A stretch of 64,000 nucleotides of DNA, from assembly GCA_027405735.1 (NCBI GenBank), contig JAPEHQ010000009.1, positions 248,001-312,000 of the forward strand, given 5' to 3'. This DNA is from Mucor racemosus (taxonomy: Eukaryota; Mucoromycota; Mucoromycetes; Mucorales; Mucoraceae). The position numbers and the translations under genes were made by a program. Shown piece by piece: positions 46,451 to 58,022 of the stretch (positions are counted from its first letter, which is position 1; the number at the start of each line of letters is the position of its first letter). The notes beneath the pieces were generated by a model. The model had not been told where the DNA came from. It saw nothing but the letters and a program-made list of their open reading frames with translations, and ran no database searches.

Positions 46451-47392
46451 GTTATACTATGGTATCTCTATGTTTTAAATAAAAAAGTGTTTTCTTCTTT
46501 TTTACTTTTCTTATATTTAACCACGTACAGTCTGAAAATTCAGTTTTTGTAGCGGACATTTTCGGGGCTCATTTTACCCTTACCAACACTCATGATTTTG
46601 ATCAAAAAACAGAAAAATCAAATTTTGATACCAAAATCAACGTTTAAATATACTACATTATGAGAAAAAATTGTAGCTATAACTAATAAAAATTTTATAA
46701 AAGCTTAATATTAAATATTAATTAATAAAACTTTGTACTTTAGGTCCAAAAACGGTTTTTTGGTTAAGGGATTTTCATATAATATTTTGCAATAAAAATG
46801 CTTTTTATTTTTTATTTATCAAATAAAGCGCTACATTTGGTACATGTGTATATTTTTTGTTTTTATAGTTAGTAGTATAATTAACTCTAGATTTGCAAAA
46901 TCAGAAAAAAAAATCGGAAAATGTCAAAATTGATGATCTGGGCAAGGATGATTTTTTAAATTAATATTCCGCTTATAAGCCCTAGTAGTCTTAAAAATAA
47001 GAGATTTTACGATAACTGAGAATTTTTTCAAGAATCTACAATGCTGTACTCATTCAATTCAAGTTTATTATTATAAAATTCCATAAATCAAATTGGCCGG
47101 TTTTATCTGTAATACCAAACAAGGTGGGATGCGTAGGAGATCATGTTAAATCATACAAATAATTGTCTGCGTGTTTAAATGAGTAAAGAGGAGGGACAGT
47201 GGATGCTTTCTAATAATATGCTACAAAAGATGTTTTTTTTTTAAAAAAAAGGGGACAGGCCAATCAAAGATCAGATATTTATAAACCTCATTCATATTTG
47301 TTATAAAACCATACATTTTTCGACTAGAGAGAAAGTAATCGAGCGTAACAGGATAGAGCTGCCAGCCATGATACATTCATTAAAGAAACTGC

Positions 47393-47451
47393 AAAAGCGA
47401 GCTCACAGGGCTACGCCGTAATTGAGCGTAGCGAAATCGAACGACTCGTCT
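47393..47451 (-). other. Conserved GC-rich block (copy 4)
   Basis: Inverted copy, somewhat more diverged (GCGTAGCGAAATCGAACGAC on the plus strand), directly before the 3' part of the Fanzor-like remnant. Confidence 0.6.
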
Positions 47452-47464
47452 TAAGCATACTATA

Positions 47465-48195
47465 GATGTTGACGATGAAAGACTTAATAATCTTTTTATG
47501 CCACCATCTTCTACATTGGCCATTAACTCTAATGATATTTATCATCGATCTAGTTACAAATCGTTTTTTAAAAGCCTTGAGAGAAGAAAAAAGCGAACAA
47601 TAAAGGGCAGAAAGACCTGGATGCAGAAGAAGAGTTGTCCGATAGTCGTCTTTTAGAAGCACCGTCTTCTACATAAGATCAATTGACTCAACCATACTTC
47701 CAGCATTGTGGGTTGATGAGGGAGTTTTACTATAGTAAAACGATTAGTAACAAAAGAAGGAGCAAAGAATTAAGAAGACAGGAATTCCTCGATTGAGTTT
47801 GTTCCAATGAACGAAGGTTTATCGATCAAGGTCAAAGAGGTAACATCATCGCATTTGTTGGTGATAGAGGACACTTAGTTGAATCACGAATCAAAAGGAT
47901 CAAAAAGTATCGTGGTAAATGTAAACCTCGTAGCCACTCAAGATACATCTCAACAATTATTACTAATGAGTTTAATACATTACAAACCTGTGTTTATTAT
48001 TTCCATAAACTACTCATCCTGTACATATTGTTAATAATATATCGCAGACCAATAATGGAGCATTTGTTTGCACAAATCCAGCATGCATCTTGGTCAAATC
48101 AAGCCTCTTCCGCAAAGGTAGAGACGCCATATATTCCCTTGTAATTGGGTTGTCCGGCTTACCGTACCTTGCATTTGGTGTTCCCTTCCCTCTAT
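47465..48195 (+). pseudogene. Fanzor/TnpB-like nuclease remnant, 3' part
   Basis: Degenerate coding sequence with several stops and frameshifts. Recognisable blocks in order are FYYSKTISNKRRSKELRRQ, IIAFVGDRGHLVESRIKRIK (RuvC-II-like region), IITNEFNTLQTCVYYFHKL, GAFVCTNPACILVK and KGRDAIYSLVIGLSGL. This order, TNE..T..TC, then a zinc ribbon, then RD (the RuvC-III Asp), is the published C-terminal signature of Fanzor proteins, the eukaryotic relatives of TnpB. The second Cys of the first zinc CX2C pair is now Tyr (CVYY). It ends PFPLFNS near 48200. Not functional as it stands. Confidence 0.55.
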
Positions 48196-48419
48196 TCAAT
48201 TCTAGTGTCGGTCACCATCACACCGACTTTAGAACGTAGCGGATATACTTTATTTATTATTATTTAATGCGAAGACTTAATATACGTGAAACTCCTACAA
48301 TAACGTTTCATGTAGCACAACGTAAACCATGGTCAGAGGTCTCCACAAGTGGGCCTACTGTAAACAAGGTCGCTATAATGATTATACTATGAAAGAAGTT
48401 TCTAAATTTTAGCAGTGAA
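48196..48419. other. Spacer, nothing recognised
   Basis: Contains a few GC-rich bits (TCGGTCACCATCACACCGAC) of unknown meaning after the Fanzor-like remnant. Confidence 0.35.
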
Positions 48420-48650
48420 AAACGCGTAAAAATCTGAAACATTAGCACTGAAAAATTAATACCAACTGCAAAAAATAGGATATTTCCGGATACTTATTTT
48501 TGGATTAAAGGTGAACATTTGGGGTACATTGACATATAAATTTTTCTTGATGTTATTTAGTGAAAAAAAAAGTAGATCAGGAATGAAACGAGAGACCCAG
48601 TTTTCAAGAAAAAAGCAGAGGACTTTTGCGTGTTTTTGAGTCTTTCGTGA
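48420..48650 (+). repeat. Repeat family B fragment (copy 3)
   Basis: Matches 31950-32190 in the same orientation, including AAATCTGAAACATTAGCACT and GAGTCTTT(C/T)GTGAGATAT. Confidence 0.8.
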
Positions 48651-49692
48651 GATATATAATAAATTTAGGAACAGATAGCATAATTCTAAAATTTTATATC
48701 TATGTGGCAGTGCCCAGGATATATCCTAAGAAATATTCATTATGAGGTTAGTTATAGAAAAGAGGGCACGCTCCGGCTTTGAGCATTTCCGTAACCAAGT
48801 CTAGCTCACAAGTAAAAGTTTTCAAATCAAAAAGGTATTAGTGTTCATTTCTGTTTCGTATTTGATTTATATAATTAAGCTTTTATAACAAGTACAACTT
48901 GCCAAACCGCCTTAAAATCAAATATATTCAATTTTCGCAGGGTATTGCGGTCATATAAGACTATTTTACTTAAAACATAATTAAGCTTAGGAATGTAAAA
49001 TAATTTCGGAATATGCTTTGTTTCTTCAAAATATGGCAAATTATTGGAAAGTGTAGCTCCAGGCATCAAAAGTGTGTCATTTTGATCAGAAATCACATTT
49101 GTGTTTAAAACTTCGTTACCACTGCCAGTCGAGGCTCAAAACAATAAGTGTATCTGTTGACTCATACTGAGAATCATATGTGGTATGGATACTAGATGAG
49201 GAGCTTTATTAGCATCTTCAGTATGTATTCTAGGGAATGTGAAGTATCATGACATGAAAATGTTTCTAATGTCGGAAGAGCAATGAGACAATGAAGAACA
49301 TCAAGTTTTTTTCATACAGTTTGAAAAGATTTACAAACAGTTTTCAGATACAAGACTCTCATATTGAAAACCTCAATGTTCTATCATACTTTGTTGTTGA
49401 TGAAAAGATTTGCAACACTCATTTTTTATAGCTACTGAACCTATGACAGAGAGCAGAAGCACTGGAACACCAAATGAACAAATTGAGGGTGTGCATAAAT
49501 TATGTTTATATGGAAAGTGAAAGAATAAATCAACATGTAAAATGCGTCATCGTTGTATAATTTAATGGCCGTAGTTGAACTGAAATTCCTTCCAATTCTT
49601 TCTTCCTTTAAAAAAGAGCCTAAAAAAACGCGTCGGTAGAGAGAAAGCTCATCTTTTTTTCAACATTTTTGAATAAAAAAACTTTTACAACT
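48651..49692. other. Intergenic, promoter region of the p23 gene
   Basis: No protein-like ORF recognised; the 73-codon ORF at 48875-49096 on the minus strand has no supporting feature. Bases just before 49693 form the 5' leader of the p23 gene. Confidence 0.4.
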
Positions 49693-50374
49693 ATGCCTCT
49701 CCATCCTACTGTACTTTGGGCTCAAAGAGCTGATGTTCTCTACTTGACTGTCGAAATCTCTGACATCAAGGTAAGTTTTGTTTCTTGGTTATTGAAAGTT
49801 TGTTGACTTAAACGCTGTAAATTACCATCATTTTTTAGGAGCACAAGATTGATTTGACCGAAACCAAGCTTAGATTCACCGGTGTTGGTGAAAAGGAACA
49901 AAATCAATATGAAGCCGAGATTGAGTTCTATGGTAATGTTGATGTTGAGGTAAGATTTTATACATTTTTTGAAGGAGAATTTTTTTTTATTCATTTGTAA
50001 AATGTAGAAATCCAAGCAACACTTGACAGCCCGTAACTTGACAATGGCTATTTATAAAAAGGAAGAAGCTTGGTGGCCCAAGCTTCAAAAGGGCAACAAG
50101 CTCAATTTTGTTAAGGTTGATTTCCAAAAGTGGATTGATGAGGATGAAGAAGAAGAGGAGACTCAACAACCTGATCCCATGGGTGGTTTAGACTTCCAAA
50201 GTTTGATGGCTCAAGCTGGTGCCAGTGGTGGATTACCCAATATGGACAATTTGGTAGGTTTTTATTGCTGTCATTTAGTTACAATAATAACTAACGCTTT
50301 TATAATTACTCTCATAGCCTGAAGGAGAAGACAGCGAAGAAGAAGAAGAAGAAGAAGAGGCAGCAAAGAACTAA
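49693..50374 (+). CDS. SBA1: Hsp90 co-chaperone p23 (Sba1/Wos2-like)
   Basis: Four exons (49693-49770, 49839-49949, 50008-50253, 50318-50374) give 163 residues. The CS domain starts MPLHPTVLWAQRADVLYLTV and continues with DLTETKLRFTGVG, HLTARNLTMAIYKKE and the p23 motif AWWPKLQKGNKLNFVKVDFQ followed by KW. The C-terminus is acidic (EEEEEEEEAAKN), as in Sba1 and p23. The protein binds ATP-bound Hsp90 and stabilises the closed clamp with client proteins; it acts in the cytosol and nucleus. Start and stop match the family exactly. Confidence 0.95.
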
Positions 50375-50736
50375 AGAATCCATTGTTTTGTCAAATTTGT
50401 AGATCAAAATAATAAAATAAATATTACGAGAAACACATTTGTAAATTATCATTCTATTTATTTATTCACTTGTGGAGAAATAGGGACAGAAAGACAGATG
50501 ACGGTCAGCCCATATGCATCATTTCTCAATATAGTACATGAAATGTTTGAAATTTAATTTGTGACCAAAGTAATGTCCCACATTAAAGGATTTTTCTAAT
50601 TTTTTAAAAACTAGTAAAATGCAAATGAATGATACGGAAGCATACTTTATCATGTCAATTTCATGCTGGTATTTTTCTTTTCGGGAAAAACCGAATTTTT
50701 GAAAGAATTACATTTAGTGATATAACGGTTTATATG

Positions 50737-50769
<33 letters not shown>

Positions 50770-51007
50770 AATTTTTTTTTCTGACAAACTGAAAAGTAAT
50801 ACATCTTGTTCATCGTTTCTTTGTGTTGCTTTCATTAGAAACAATAGGATATAACAATGATTCCAACCAGATAATTAAGAAACAAGAGAAATATAATGAT
50901 TTACAAACCTATTTCCAAATACGGACAATTTTAAACTCTCGTTCGGAGCTAAACACTATGTAATCAAACTACACACTCTTTTCTTTTTGTTTAAAATGAA
51001 TGATGTG

Positions 51008-51061
<54 letters not shown>

Positions 51062-51302
51062 TGTGTGCGTGTGTCATTGATTCGGATGAATAAGGACTTT
51101 CCTCCCTTTTGACTGTCTTCCCATAAACACATTATCTTTTTGGGAGGGAAACGAATGAAACAATCAAGTTTTTCCCTTTCCCTTTTTCCTTTTTCCCCAA
51201 GTTACATTTTAAAACATGGCCGAAGGTTTGTATTCATTTCTTATTGTTATGACATGATGACTCAAAAAAAGGATTTAAGCAGAAATCAAACAAAAACTCA
51301 AG
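50375..51302. other. Intergenic with homopolymer and (GT)n tract
   Basis: Contains a T run at 50738-50761 and the (GT)n microsatellite at 51012-51058. An alternative upstream ATG (MAEG, near 51217) could belong to an extra 5' exon of the HMG gene, but I could not join it in frame. Confidence 0.5.
51012..51074 (+). repeat. (GT)n microsatellite
   Basis: About 24 uninterrupted GT units, followed by an imperfect GT/GC tail. It lies about 230 bp upstream of the HMG-box gene start. It could form Z-DNA, but this is only a possibility. Confidence 0.95.
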
Positions 51303-52544
51303 ATGGACGAATTAAAAAAGAGATTTAGAGAAGTTGAAGGGGTAAGCAATAGAGTTTGATAAAGTCATTTGTCCTGCTTATTTATAGGTTTTAAACTAGG
51401 AAAATGATTTGCTGCAAGAGAAATTACTTCGAGCACACAAGAGCATTAAAAGACTTCGATTAGAAAGAAGGTAAAATGTAAATGACCACATGTAAAGCAT
51501 AAAAACTGACATTTGCATCAGTATTTTATTGGAAAGAATAGATAAAGGTTATGATAATGGCAGTGATTCGGATACAAATTCTGATTTATTATCGCATAAT
51601 GAGTTGATGATGGATAAAGTAGGTTTTTGGGTTGTATGATATTGCACGTGTATATTAACATAAAGAACAGAGATCATCACAAACTCATCATCACCGCCAT
51701 CATCACCATCATCATCACAATAAACATCATAAACAAACCGAGAAAAATAACAGTACAACCAGTACAACAGTAATCAAACCACCAAAAAAGAAAAAAGATC
51801 CAAACGCACCGAAAGGTCCCGGAAATGTGTTTTTCGTATTTTGCCGTCAAGAACGTGATAAGATTAAAGAAGAAAACCCTGAAGAAAGTATCGGAGACGT
51901 TACAAGATTATTAGGTCTCAAATGGAAAGGTTTGACCAAAGAAGAAAAGATGGTTAGTTTGCTATTTTTATTAAAAACAATTTATATATAAGCATGACTA
52001 AATCACCTGTAATATAAAGTTCTATTACAAGATATTTAAAAGGGAAATGGATGAATTTGAAGAAGCAATGAAAACCTACAAAAGCAACGGCGGTGGTAAT
52101 TTACCTTTGGACGAAGAGAATACTCAACGAAGCCAATCGGTAGAGGATCCTGTTGAAGAATTGGTTATAACAGAGTCGTTGATGTCTTCACCTGTACTTG
52201 CCGCTTCAGCATCACCTGTGTCTACTAATACTGACATTATTATGCAACAACAAACCCAAAATAACTATCAACAAAATGAGCATTTGTATGATCATCGTTT
52301 TCAAAATAGTTTCATGGTAGATAATAACCATCATCAATTATATGAACCACAACCAACTTTTGTATCAAACAACCAAGAAAATCATTTAGTTCAACAACAT
52401 TCACATCATCATCATCATCATCATCATCATCCAATCCAACAACAACCACTTCAATCAACTTATGTAATGAAAAATAATAACGCTTTTGAAAAACCTGTTA
52501 CAGCACATCCTCCTCCACCTCCTGCTCCTTATGATCACCTTTAA
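51303..52544 (+). CDS. NHP10: HMG-box protein, Nhp10-like (INO80 complex)
   Basis: Five exons (51303-51341, 51400-51470, 51522-51618, 51671-51952, 52020-52544) give 337 residues. The N-terminal coiled coil (KKRFREVEGENDLLQEKLLR, then SIKRLRLERSILLERI) resembles yeast Nhp10. A basic linker KKKKDPNAPKGP leads into one HMG box (about residues 120-185), with VFFVFCRQERDKIKEENPEE, VTRLLGLKWKGLTKEEKM and FYYKIFKREMDEFEEAM. Nhp10 binds DNA ends and bends DNA as a subunit of the INO80 chromatin remodeller. Two His-rich runs are unusual: one before the HMG box near 51690 and one of nine His near 52410. The tail is Gln/Asn- and Pro-rich, much longer than in yeast. It could instead be another single-HMG fungal protein. 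Confidence 0.82.
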
Positions 52545-54997
52545 TCTTTTCAAGAAATAAATTGCATAAAAATTGTATTAAATAGGACAGCATGCTAGGC
52601 AGTTATCCAGATCATTTAACGGAATATAATATCTTTCTCAAATATAACTCTTTTTCGCAATACTCTTAGTAAAGGATGTGCCTAATTAAAACCAGTGTAG
52701 TTTTTTTCTAGAAATTATAACTAGCTATATTTCATATAAACAGTTGAGGTCTTTTTAAGATTAGCCTTGCCTGGCTAACGAAGAGAGTTCAGGTGAGATG
52801 TATCAGTCGATTTTTATTCTAAACGACCTAAAGCAGAGGCTGTTGGATTTCAAGTGTGAGATTTGATCAAATTATAGCGGTTCTTGATCTTGAATACAAT
52901 TGTTGCGATCACAATATAACATCGTTTTTTTTTACAGATGGTAGATGCAGAATCTCGAAAGAAACATAAATCAAATTATTAAATACATATAAGCTGATAC
53001 AACAGATAACAGGCTCCATTAAGTTAAAAAAATCAATCTAAATCAATACCTCGAATGCTGGGTATTTATAGTTTGCAGCCATTTCTGGTGCTCAGAAGCA
53101 TACTGAATGATTGCTATCGATCATTAGATTTATTCTAAAGCATTTATGCATTTTTCTGTATTTATTTCAACTCGATTTTTTCCTTATGATACCTCTTCCA
53201 TAACCTCAATTTACACAAATCTGATCTTTTCACCCCCCCAAAAAACTAGACTTTTTAAAAATGAATATATCAAAGTTATACGGTTGAACATATAATTTTA
53301 TTCGTAATAATATTAAAAAATGAGCATTGGGCACGTAGCATCTCTGATATGCTGTATTACCCTAGGCAGATCAAAATAGGTTTTTAGAACAAAAAGATCT
53401 TTAGCTTGTAATACTGTTTAGAGGTGAACCCATATGATTTTTGGATACTTGAAATTTATATAAGTTTCTATCTTCAACAACTTTTAAAGAAGGGCACTAC
53501 ATTTTTTTGGAAGCAAATATTCAACATTAAAAAATGTAATTAGCTGAAGTGCCTCTTAGGTTTCCATGAATGGATTTTCATCAAATTCAACACTATTTTC
53601 CTTTTCAGAGTATCCAGCAGTGTTAATAATATCATCCTAAAACAATTTAAATCTTTTCTTGCTGTCATCCTGTACCAGCAGTTGTAAGGCTTATGGAAAT
53701 ACTTTAGGTTTTAGGTTGTAGACACCCGAGCCAAGTTGTATCCTTTAGATAGAAGCAAACATTTGTTGCTTGTGTCTTGCTCTAAGCTAAAAGTCTCTTT
53801 ATTTTTAGTTACAGGGATAGCAACCTGACCTTGATGCAGTACATGTTAGCCTTAAGGTGAATCAAATATTTTGTCAAATATAATTATATATGAATGTATA
53901 GAAGTACACGAAATCAATGAAGTTTAAAGTAGTCGCCCTCACATAAAAAACCAGTAAATATGTACTTAGTCGTTGTGCTCACACCATTTGATCAAGAAAA
54001 GCTATGAGACCATAAGCTGCTGATTGCGGATCATTCGATAACGATGGTTTTTTTCAGTCTATACTGCCTTCCAAAGATTAAGGTATGTGATTTGTACAAA
54101 AACCTGTAAAGGTTACATACATATGGATTGATGATGTGTATATGCAAATGGTCATCCAACTGATAGTTAGAAACAGGCGTCGATGGCTAGATATAGGTTG
54201 CTTTGTGGGAAGCCATGCTAATCAATTTAATGTTTTTAGCAAACCTGTTTTCGCTTGTAAGGCGCATGCGTCCGCGATAACAAATGATCCAACATCATGA
54301 GCATATGCTGCATTTCGATTTGCTGGTGTTGTTAATGAAGCAGATGTCTCGCAGAATAAGAGGGATAGTTTCGATATACATCAAAAAAGAGTAGCATAAG
54401 CTGCGAGCGTAGTATAAATGCCATACCAACCTCAAATTATGGAAATAATCCAGCTTAAGCATTGAAATGTGCAATCCATTTGTGCTACACTTAGTTTCAA
54501 CCCCTTGCTCCTCTTTCTTTTAAAGCCATATTAATCATCACGTAAACTTTTTAACGAAATAAACATATTTTATTAATAGCTGTTTCTATTGTTAAAAATG
54601 CTATAAAGGTATATATCCAAAACATTTTAAAAGAACATATAGTAAACCTGAGGATTCACCAGTAATAAAAATATATATTAATACTTTGCATTGAAAATCG
54701 ACTGAAGATCAAATATGCATATTCATACATCGATATTGCTGATCTTTCGGCCCAATGTGCTCGACGGGTAAACCAAAATTAGTTGCAGAAAATATGCAGA
54801 ATCTTTCTACATTAAATGCAATATTTCATACAATGGTTCATTTTGTGATACGTAACAAAAAAAATTAAGGAGCATTATATATAATAGACATCGATTTTTA
54901 TTATAACATCAGAAAATGAATGAATGAGAGAATACATGTAAAAAAAAAAGGGAAAGGAAAATAGAGAATTATAGACTTGATATTATATATATATATA
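52545..54997. other. Long intergenic region, nothing recognised
   Basis: 2.4 kb AT-rich, without a protein-like ORF longer than a few dozen codons. A somewhat GC-richer part (53930-54400) may be an old, heavily decayed coding relic, but no family can be named. No copies of the window's repeat families seen. Confidence 0.4.
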
Positions 54998-56037
54998 TTA
55001 AGCTTGGTTGACATCGTTATACTCTGAGTTACACTTGACAGTAACTGATTTGACGGTGGCATTGATGGTCTCTCCTTTGTTCCAGTCAATGGGTCCTTTG
55101 GCCCATTCAGCAGTACTGGAAACAGTACTGGCATCCCAAACACCAATTTGAATAGCACTAAATCAAGGTATATATGAGTATACTGCAGGTATGTAAGAAG
55201 AAAGAAAGGGAAAAGGTACTTACGCAGCATGGGTAGGATAAGTACAATCGCCTTTTTTATCACAATCATCGTCATTTTCAACAGTACGAATGACTTCGCC
55301 ATCAATCAAGAATTCAATTCTTTCAGGAGACCTGATTCAAATCAGATTAACATATATAAAAATCAAATACATCTAAAGTCTTACCAATCAATAGTATAGT
55401 TATGGAAACCAGAAGCAGTGTTGATATCAACTTCAGTATCGGCACCATTAACACCGTAAATAGGACTAGCACCATAGAAAAAGTTGGTTTGAACCTTATT
55501 ATGATCGGCTATGTAGTATTACAAGCATGTTAGAAATCTAAGGGATATGATTCGCTATTGATAACTTACCACCAAGCATCTCAAAATCAATTTCATCACC
55601 TCCAGGGGCAATGAGTACAGCAGCTGTAACAGTACCGGCTACACCTGCAACCTTGAGATCGAAAGAAACACTGCCATAATTTAATAAAGTAGGGTAGATG
55701 AAGTTGGGAGAAGTAGGAGATTCATACTTGTTGTAAGGATTGTCTGTAAACAATGCGAAAAGTGTTAATTGGATAAACAAAATAATCAGTGAATTGAATA
55801 AATCATACCATTATCAGATGAATTGGTCATTCTGACTATCTTTTTGGGAGCTTCAAGGGTCATGACAAGACCATTATTAGTAATTTCCCAACCATTAGTT
55901 AAACCTCTTTCCTCAGTCCAACCACCAAGACCTTCAGAGAATTTAGTAGTACCTGAAGTACATTGATTCAAACTAGCGGCAGAAACAACGGCGCCGAAAA
56001 TGGCAGCAGCACAAAGAGAAAGGTTGGAAATATACAT
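54998..56037 (-). CDS. Glycoside hydrolase family 16 cell-wall enzyme (CRH-like)
   Basis: Five exons (56037-55809, 55743-55570, 55508-55385, 55331-55224, 55157-54998) give 264 residues. A signal peptide (MYISNLSLCAAAIFGAVVSA) directs secretion. The catalytic GH16 motif is GGDEIDFEMLGG (ExDxE type: two Glu and an Asp), followed after one splice junction by the FFYG and FHNYTIDWSPERIEFLIDGE strands. This pattern is typical of CRH transglycosylases that link chitin to beta-glucan in the wall. The protein ends at NDVNQA with no Ser/Thr-rich tail or GPI-anchor signal, so it should be released or wall-trapped, not membrane-anchored. An in-frame ATG 48 bp upstream (56085) would spoil the signal peptide, so I chose 56037. 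Confidence 0.92.
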
Positions 56038-57480
56038 ATTATGGAAGATTTGAGTAATTAAAAGAAGCGTTTGAAAAGAAAGCACTTGACTCCTGGTCTA
56101 TTTAACCTTTTTTTTTTCTTTTTGCGTATTTATTGTATATATCTGTAGGTACTAAAATCGGGGAATCCGTTTTTTGATTCAGTTGATGCAAGACAGTTCC
56201 ATACATGTAAAATAAAAATGAGATGTTCATTTTCAGGAAGGTTTCCATTTACAATTCAAAATTGCATATTAACTTTTATTATGATGAAAAAATAAAAGAA
56301 TCATGAAGATTATGTTTAGCTTTATTTTACAGAAAAATGCTTTTATTTCATTGTTTTTAGTTATCTTTGAATGATCCACTAGTATACGAAATGCAATAAC
56401 TTGAACGATGGCTTCTTTAAATAAAATATTGCTAAAAATACTTTAATAACTATTTTAAAAGCCAATATATATATCAAAAATGGGTTCATTATCGTTATAG
56501 GTCATGTCCTAATCCCATCAAAGTGGAGCCCTTTTATTCACATAATATCTTTACTGGCACACGGTCATTAAACCCTAATTCTGACAGGTTTGGCTGCAGC
56601 TCAACTTGTATTTATAGTGATCGACAAATCTAGAACATAAATAAAAACGATGTCTAGAACTAAAATGCATGTAGCCGATAACTTTTGTATATATGTTCCT
56701 TTAAACTTGGTATATGCTATACTATATAAGCTCATATAAGCTCATATAAGCTCATATAAGCTCATATAAACTCATACAGTTTATTTACTTAAGTTTAGAC
56801 GAAACAGAATAAAATATGGGGACAATCAGATAGTCGATTTAAGATATATATATATAAAAAAAAGTAGAAAAAGAAGATCCTGTAAAGATATCCCATTTGG
56901 TAACAAATAGTTATAATGACAGAAAGTTACCTACAATGTACTTAACCTTGATTATTTTGAGCATGGCAAAATGATAATTATCAGTTCGATTCATAAAAAG
57001 TAAATTATTATATTGACCAACTGACATCTAGAAATAATATCTCATTCGTCTCAATCAGCAGAAAAAACTAATAAATCAGCCATACAGAAACTGCGTCTAT
57101 TAATAAAATTCTTGATTATTATCTATGATATAACATAAGATGATTTTCACAGAATTTAGTTTTCTCTCCTTCCTAAAAAAAAAAGAGAGAAAATACAAAA
57201 TCTAACCCCCCAACAAATGTAATAAACGCCAAGACCTTTTTATGAGTTTCCACTTTGATTTTTCTTATTAACAAGACAGAAAACTCTTTTCATGTTTTTT
57301 TCCAAGAATTATCACGCCATGATAAAACCTTAGAAATGCTTACCTAAATGTAATTTTTGTCATTACCGGACTGCCAGGCAAATGTCCGGTGAATAATAAT
57401 ATCTATAGTACCTTTTCAATAATAAAGAATACCCCTTCAGAATGTGTATGTACTATAATGTCATAAAATACATAATATAA
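56038..57480. other. Intergenic, includes a 10-bp tandem repeat
   Basis: Contains the CTCATATAAG array at 56731-56770. Otherwise AT-rich sequence without recognised genes. Confidence 0.45.
56731..56770 (+). repeat. 10-bp tandem repeat (CTCATATAAG)
   Basis: Three exact units and a fourth with one change, with degenerate units at both ends. The 10-bp period places the motif on the same DNA face each turn. Confidence 0.95.
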
Positions 57481-57491
57481 CGGGCTGGTCA

Positions 57492-57508
57492 ACACCGTGT
57501 AGCGGTGT
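57492..57508 (+). other. GC-rich hairpin
   Basis: ACACCG TGTAG CGGTGT: perfect 6-bp stem with a 5-nt loop, in a GC-rich island (57481-57535) just upstream of the orphan ORF fragment. It could be a transposon end or a terminator-like structure; there is no second copy in the window. Confidence 0.5.
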
Positions 57509-57603
57509 GCAGTTCGTGCTGCTGCAGGCCTGTTTTACTTTATTATAAGTCTCTCATCGTACAATACCAATAATTAGAATAATATTTAATGACAATGCAA
57601 AGA

Positions 57604-58022
57604 CAAGTTTCCAAATAATTGTATCCGAATCAGATTTGGTCAAACTTGCTAAACAGATGAAGGAGGTTTTGAATAAATTGATCATCAATGGAGTTATGAA
57701 ACCTAAAGTTTGTGGTGTTCACTGTGAAGGCGAAAATGTACACACATACGTTATGGATCTTCCCTCTCCCAAGCCTTACAGAATAATCAATACATCTAAA
57801 ATCAAACTATTCAAAAACCTGGATCAAATGTCACTTCTCCCAAACATGATTAAACATTTGCTATGTTTGAAGGAGGTTGCCTTGGAAACCGCCACCAAGA
57901 TTGAAGCAGCTTTGCTCTATAGCCACAGTAATTTAAAACGCCCAGCTTCAAATCCACCTGTAAATTGGTTATCAAGTGGAAATGTTGTCCTCTCCCGTAC
58001 CCCTAAAAAACAAAAGAGATAA
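57604..58022 (+). CDS. Orphan ORF, probably a 5'-truncated gene fragment
   Basis: Open frame from about 57604 (no Met there; first Met at 57636) coding VSESDLVKLAKQMKEVLNKL, then GVMKPKVCGVHCEGENVHTY, VMDLPSPKPYRIINTSKI and a basic C-terminus TPKKQKR that could be a nuclear localisation signal. The composition is clearly protein-like. I have a weak impression of a lineage-specific mucoralean family but cannot name a function. With no start codon in a good context and a GC-rich hairpin just upstream, it looks like the 3' end of a gene truncated or carried by a mobile element. Confidence 0.5.

Larger units (their letters stand above)
46240..47464 (-). repeat. Repeat C fragment (copy 3, inverted) flanked by direct repeats
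   Basis: 46460-47090 is the reverse complement of part of repeat C (compare 21960-22560). On both sides lies a direct repeat of about 220 bp (about 46240-46460 and 47210-47464). Both copies have an AAAAAAAAGGGGACAGG-like start, CATACATTTTTC..., CATACATTCATTAAA and the conserved GC-rich block. It sits between the two halves of the Fanzor-like remnant. Confidence 0.7.

Noticed and set aside
48875..49096. 73-codon minus-strand ORF
   Set aside because: No recognisable motif, no splice partners and no repeat relation; chance ORF in AT-rich DNA.
51012..51074. Regular short repeats, checked for CRISPR-like structure
   Set aside because: A plain dinucleotide microsatellite without spacers; no CRISPR array is present anywhere in the window.
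53930..54400. Somewhat GC-richer stretch that might be an old transposon relic
   Set aside because: No frame gives a convincing motif, so no feature was called.
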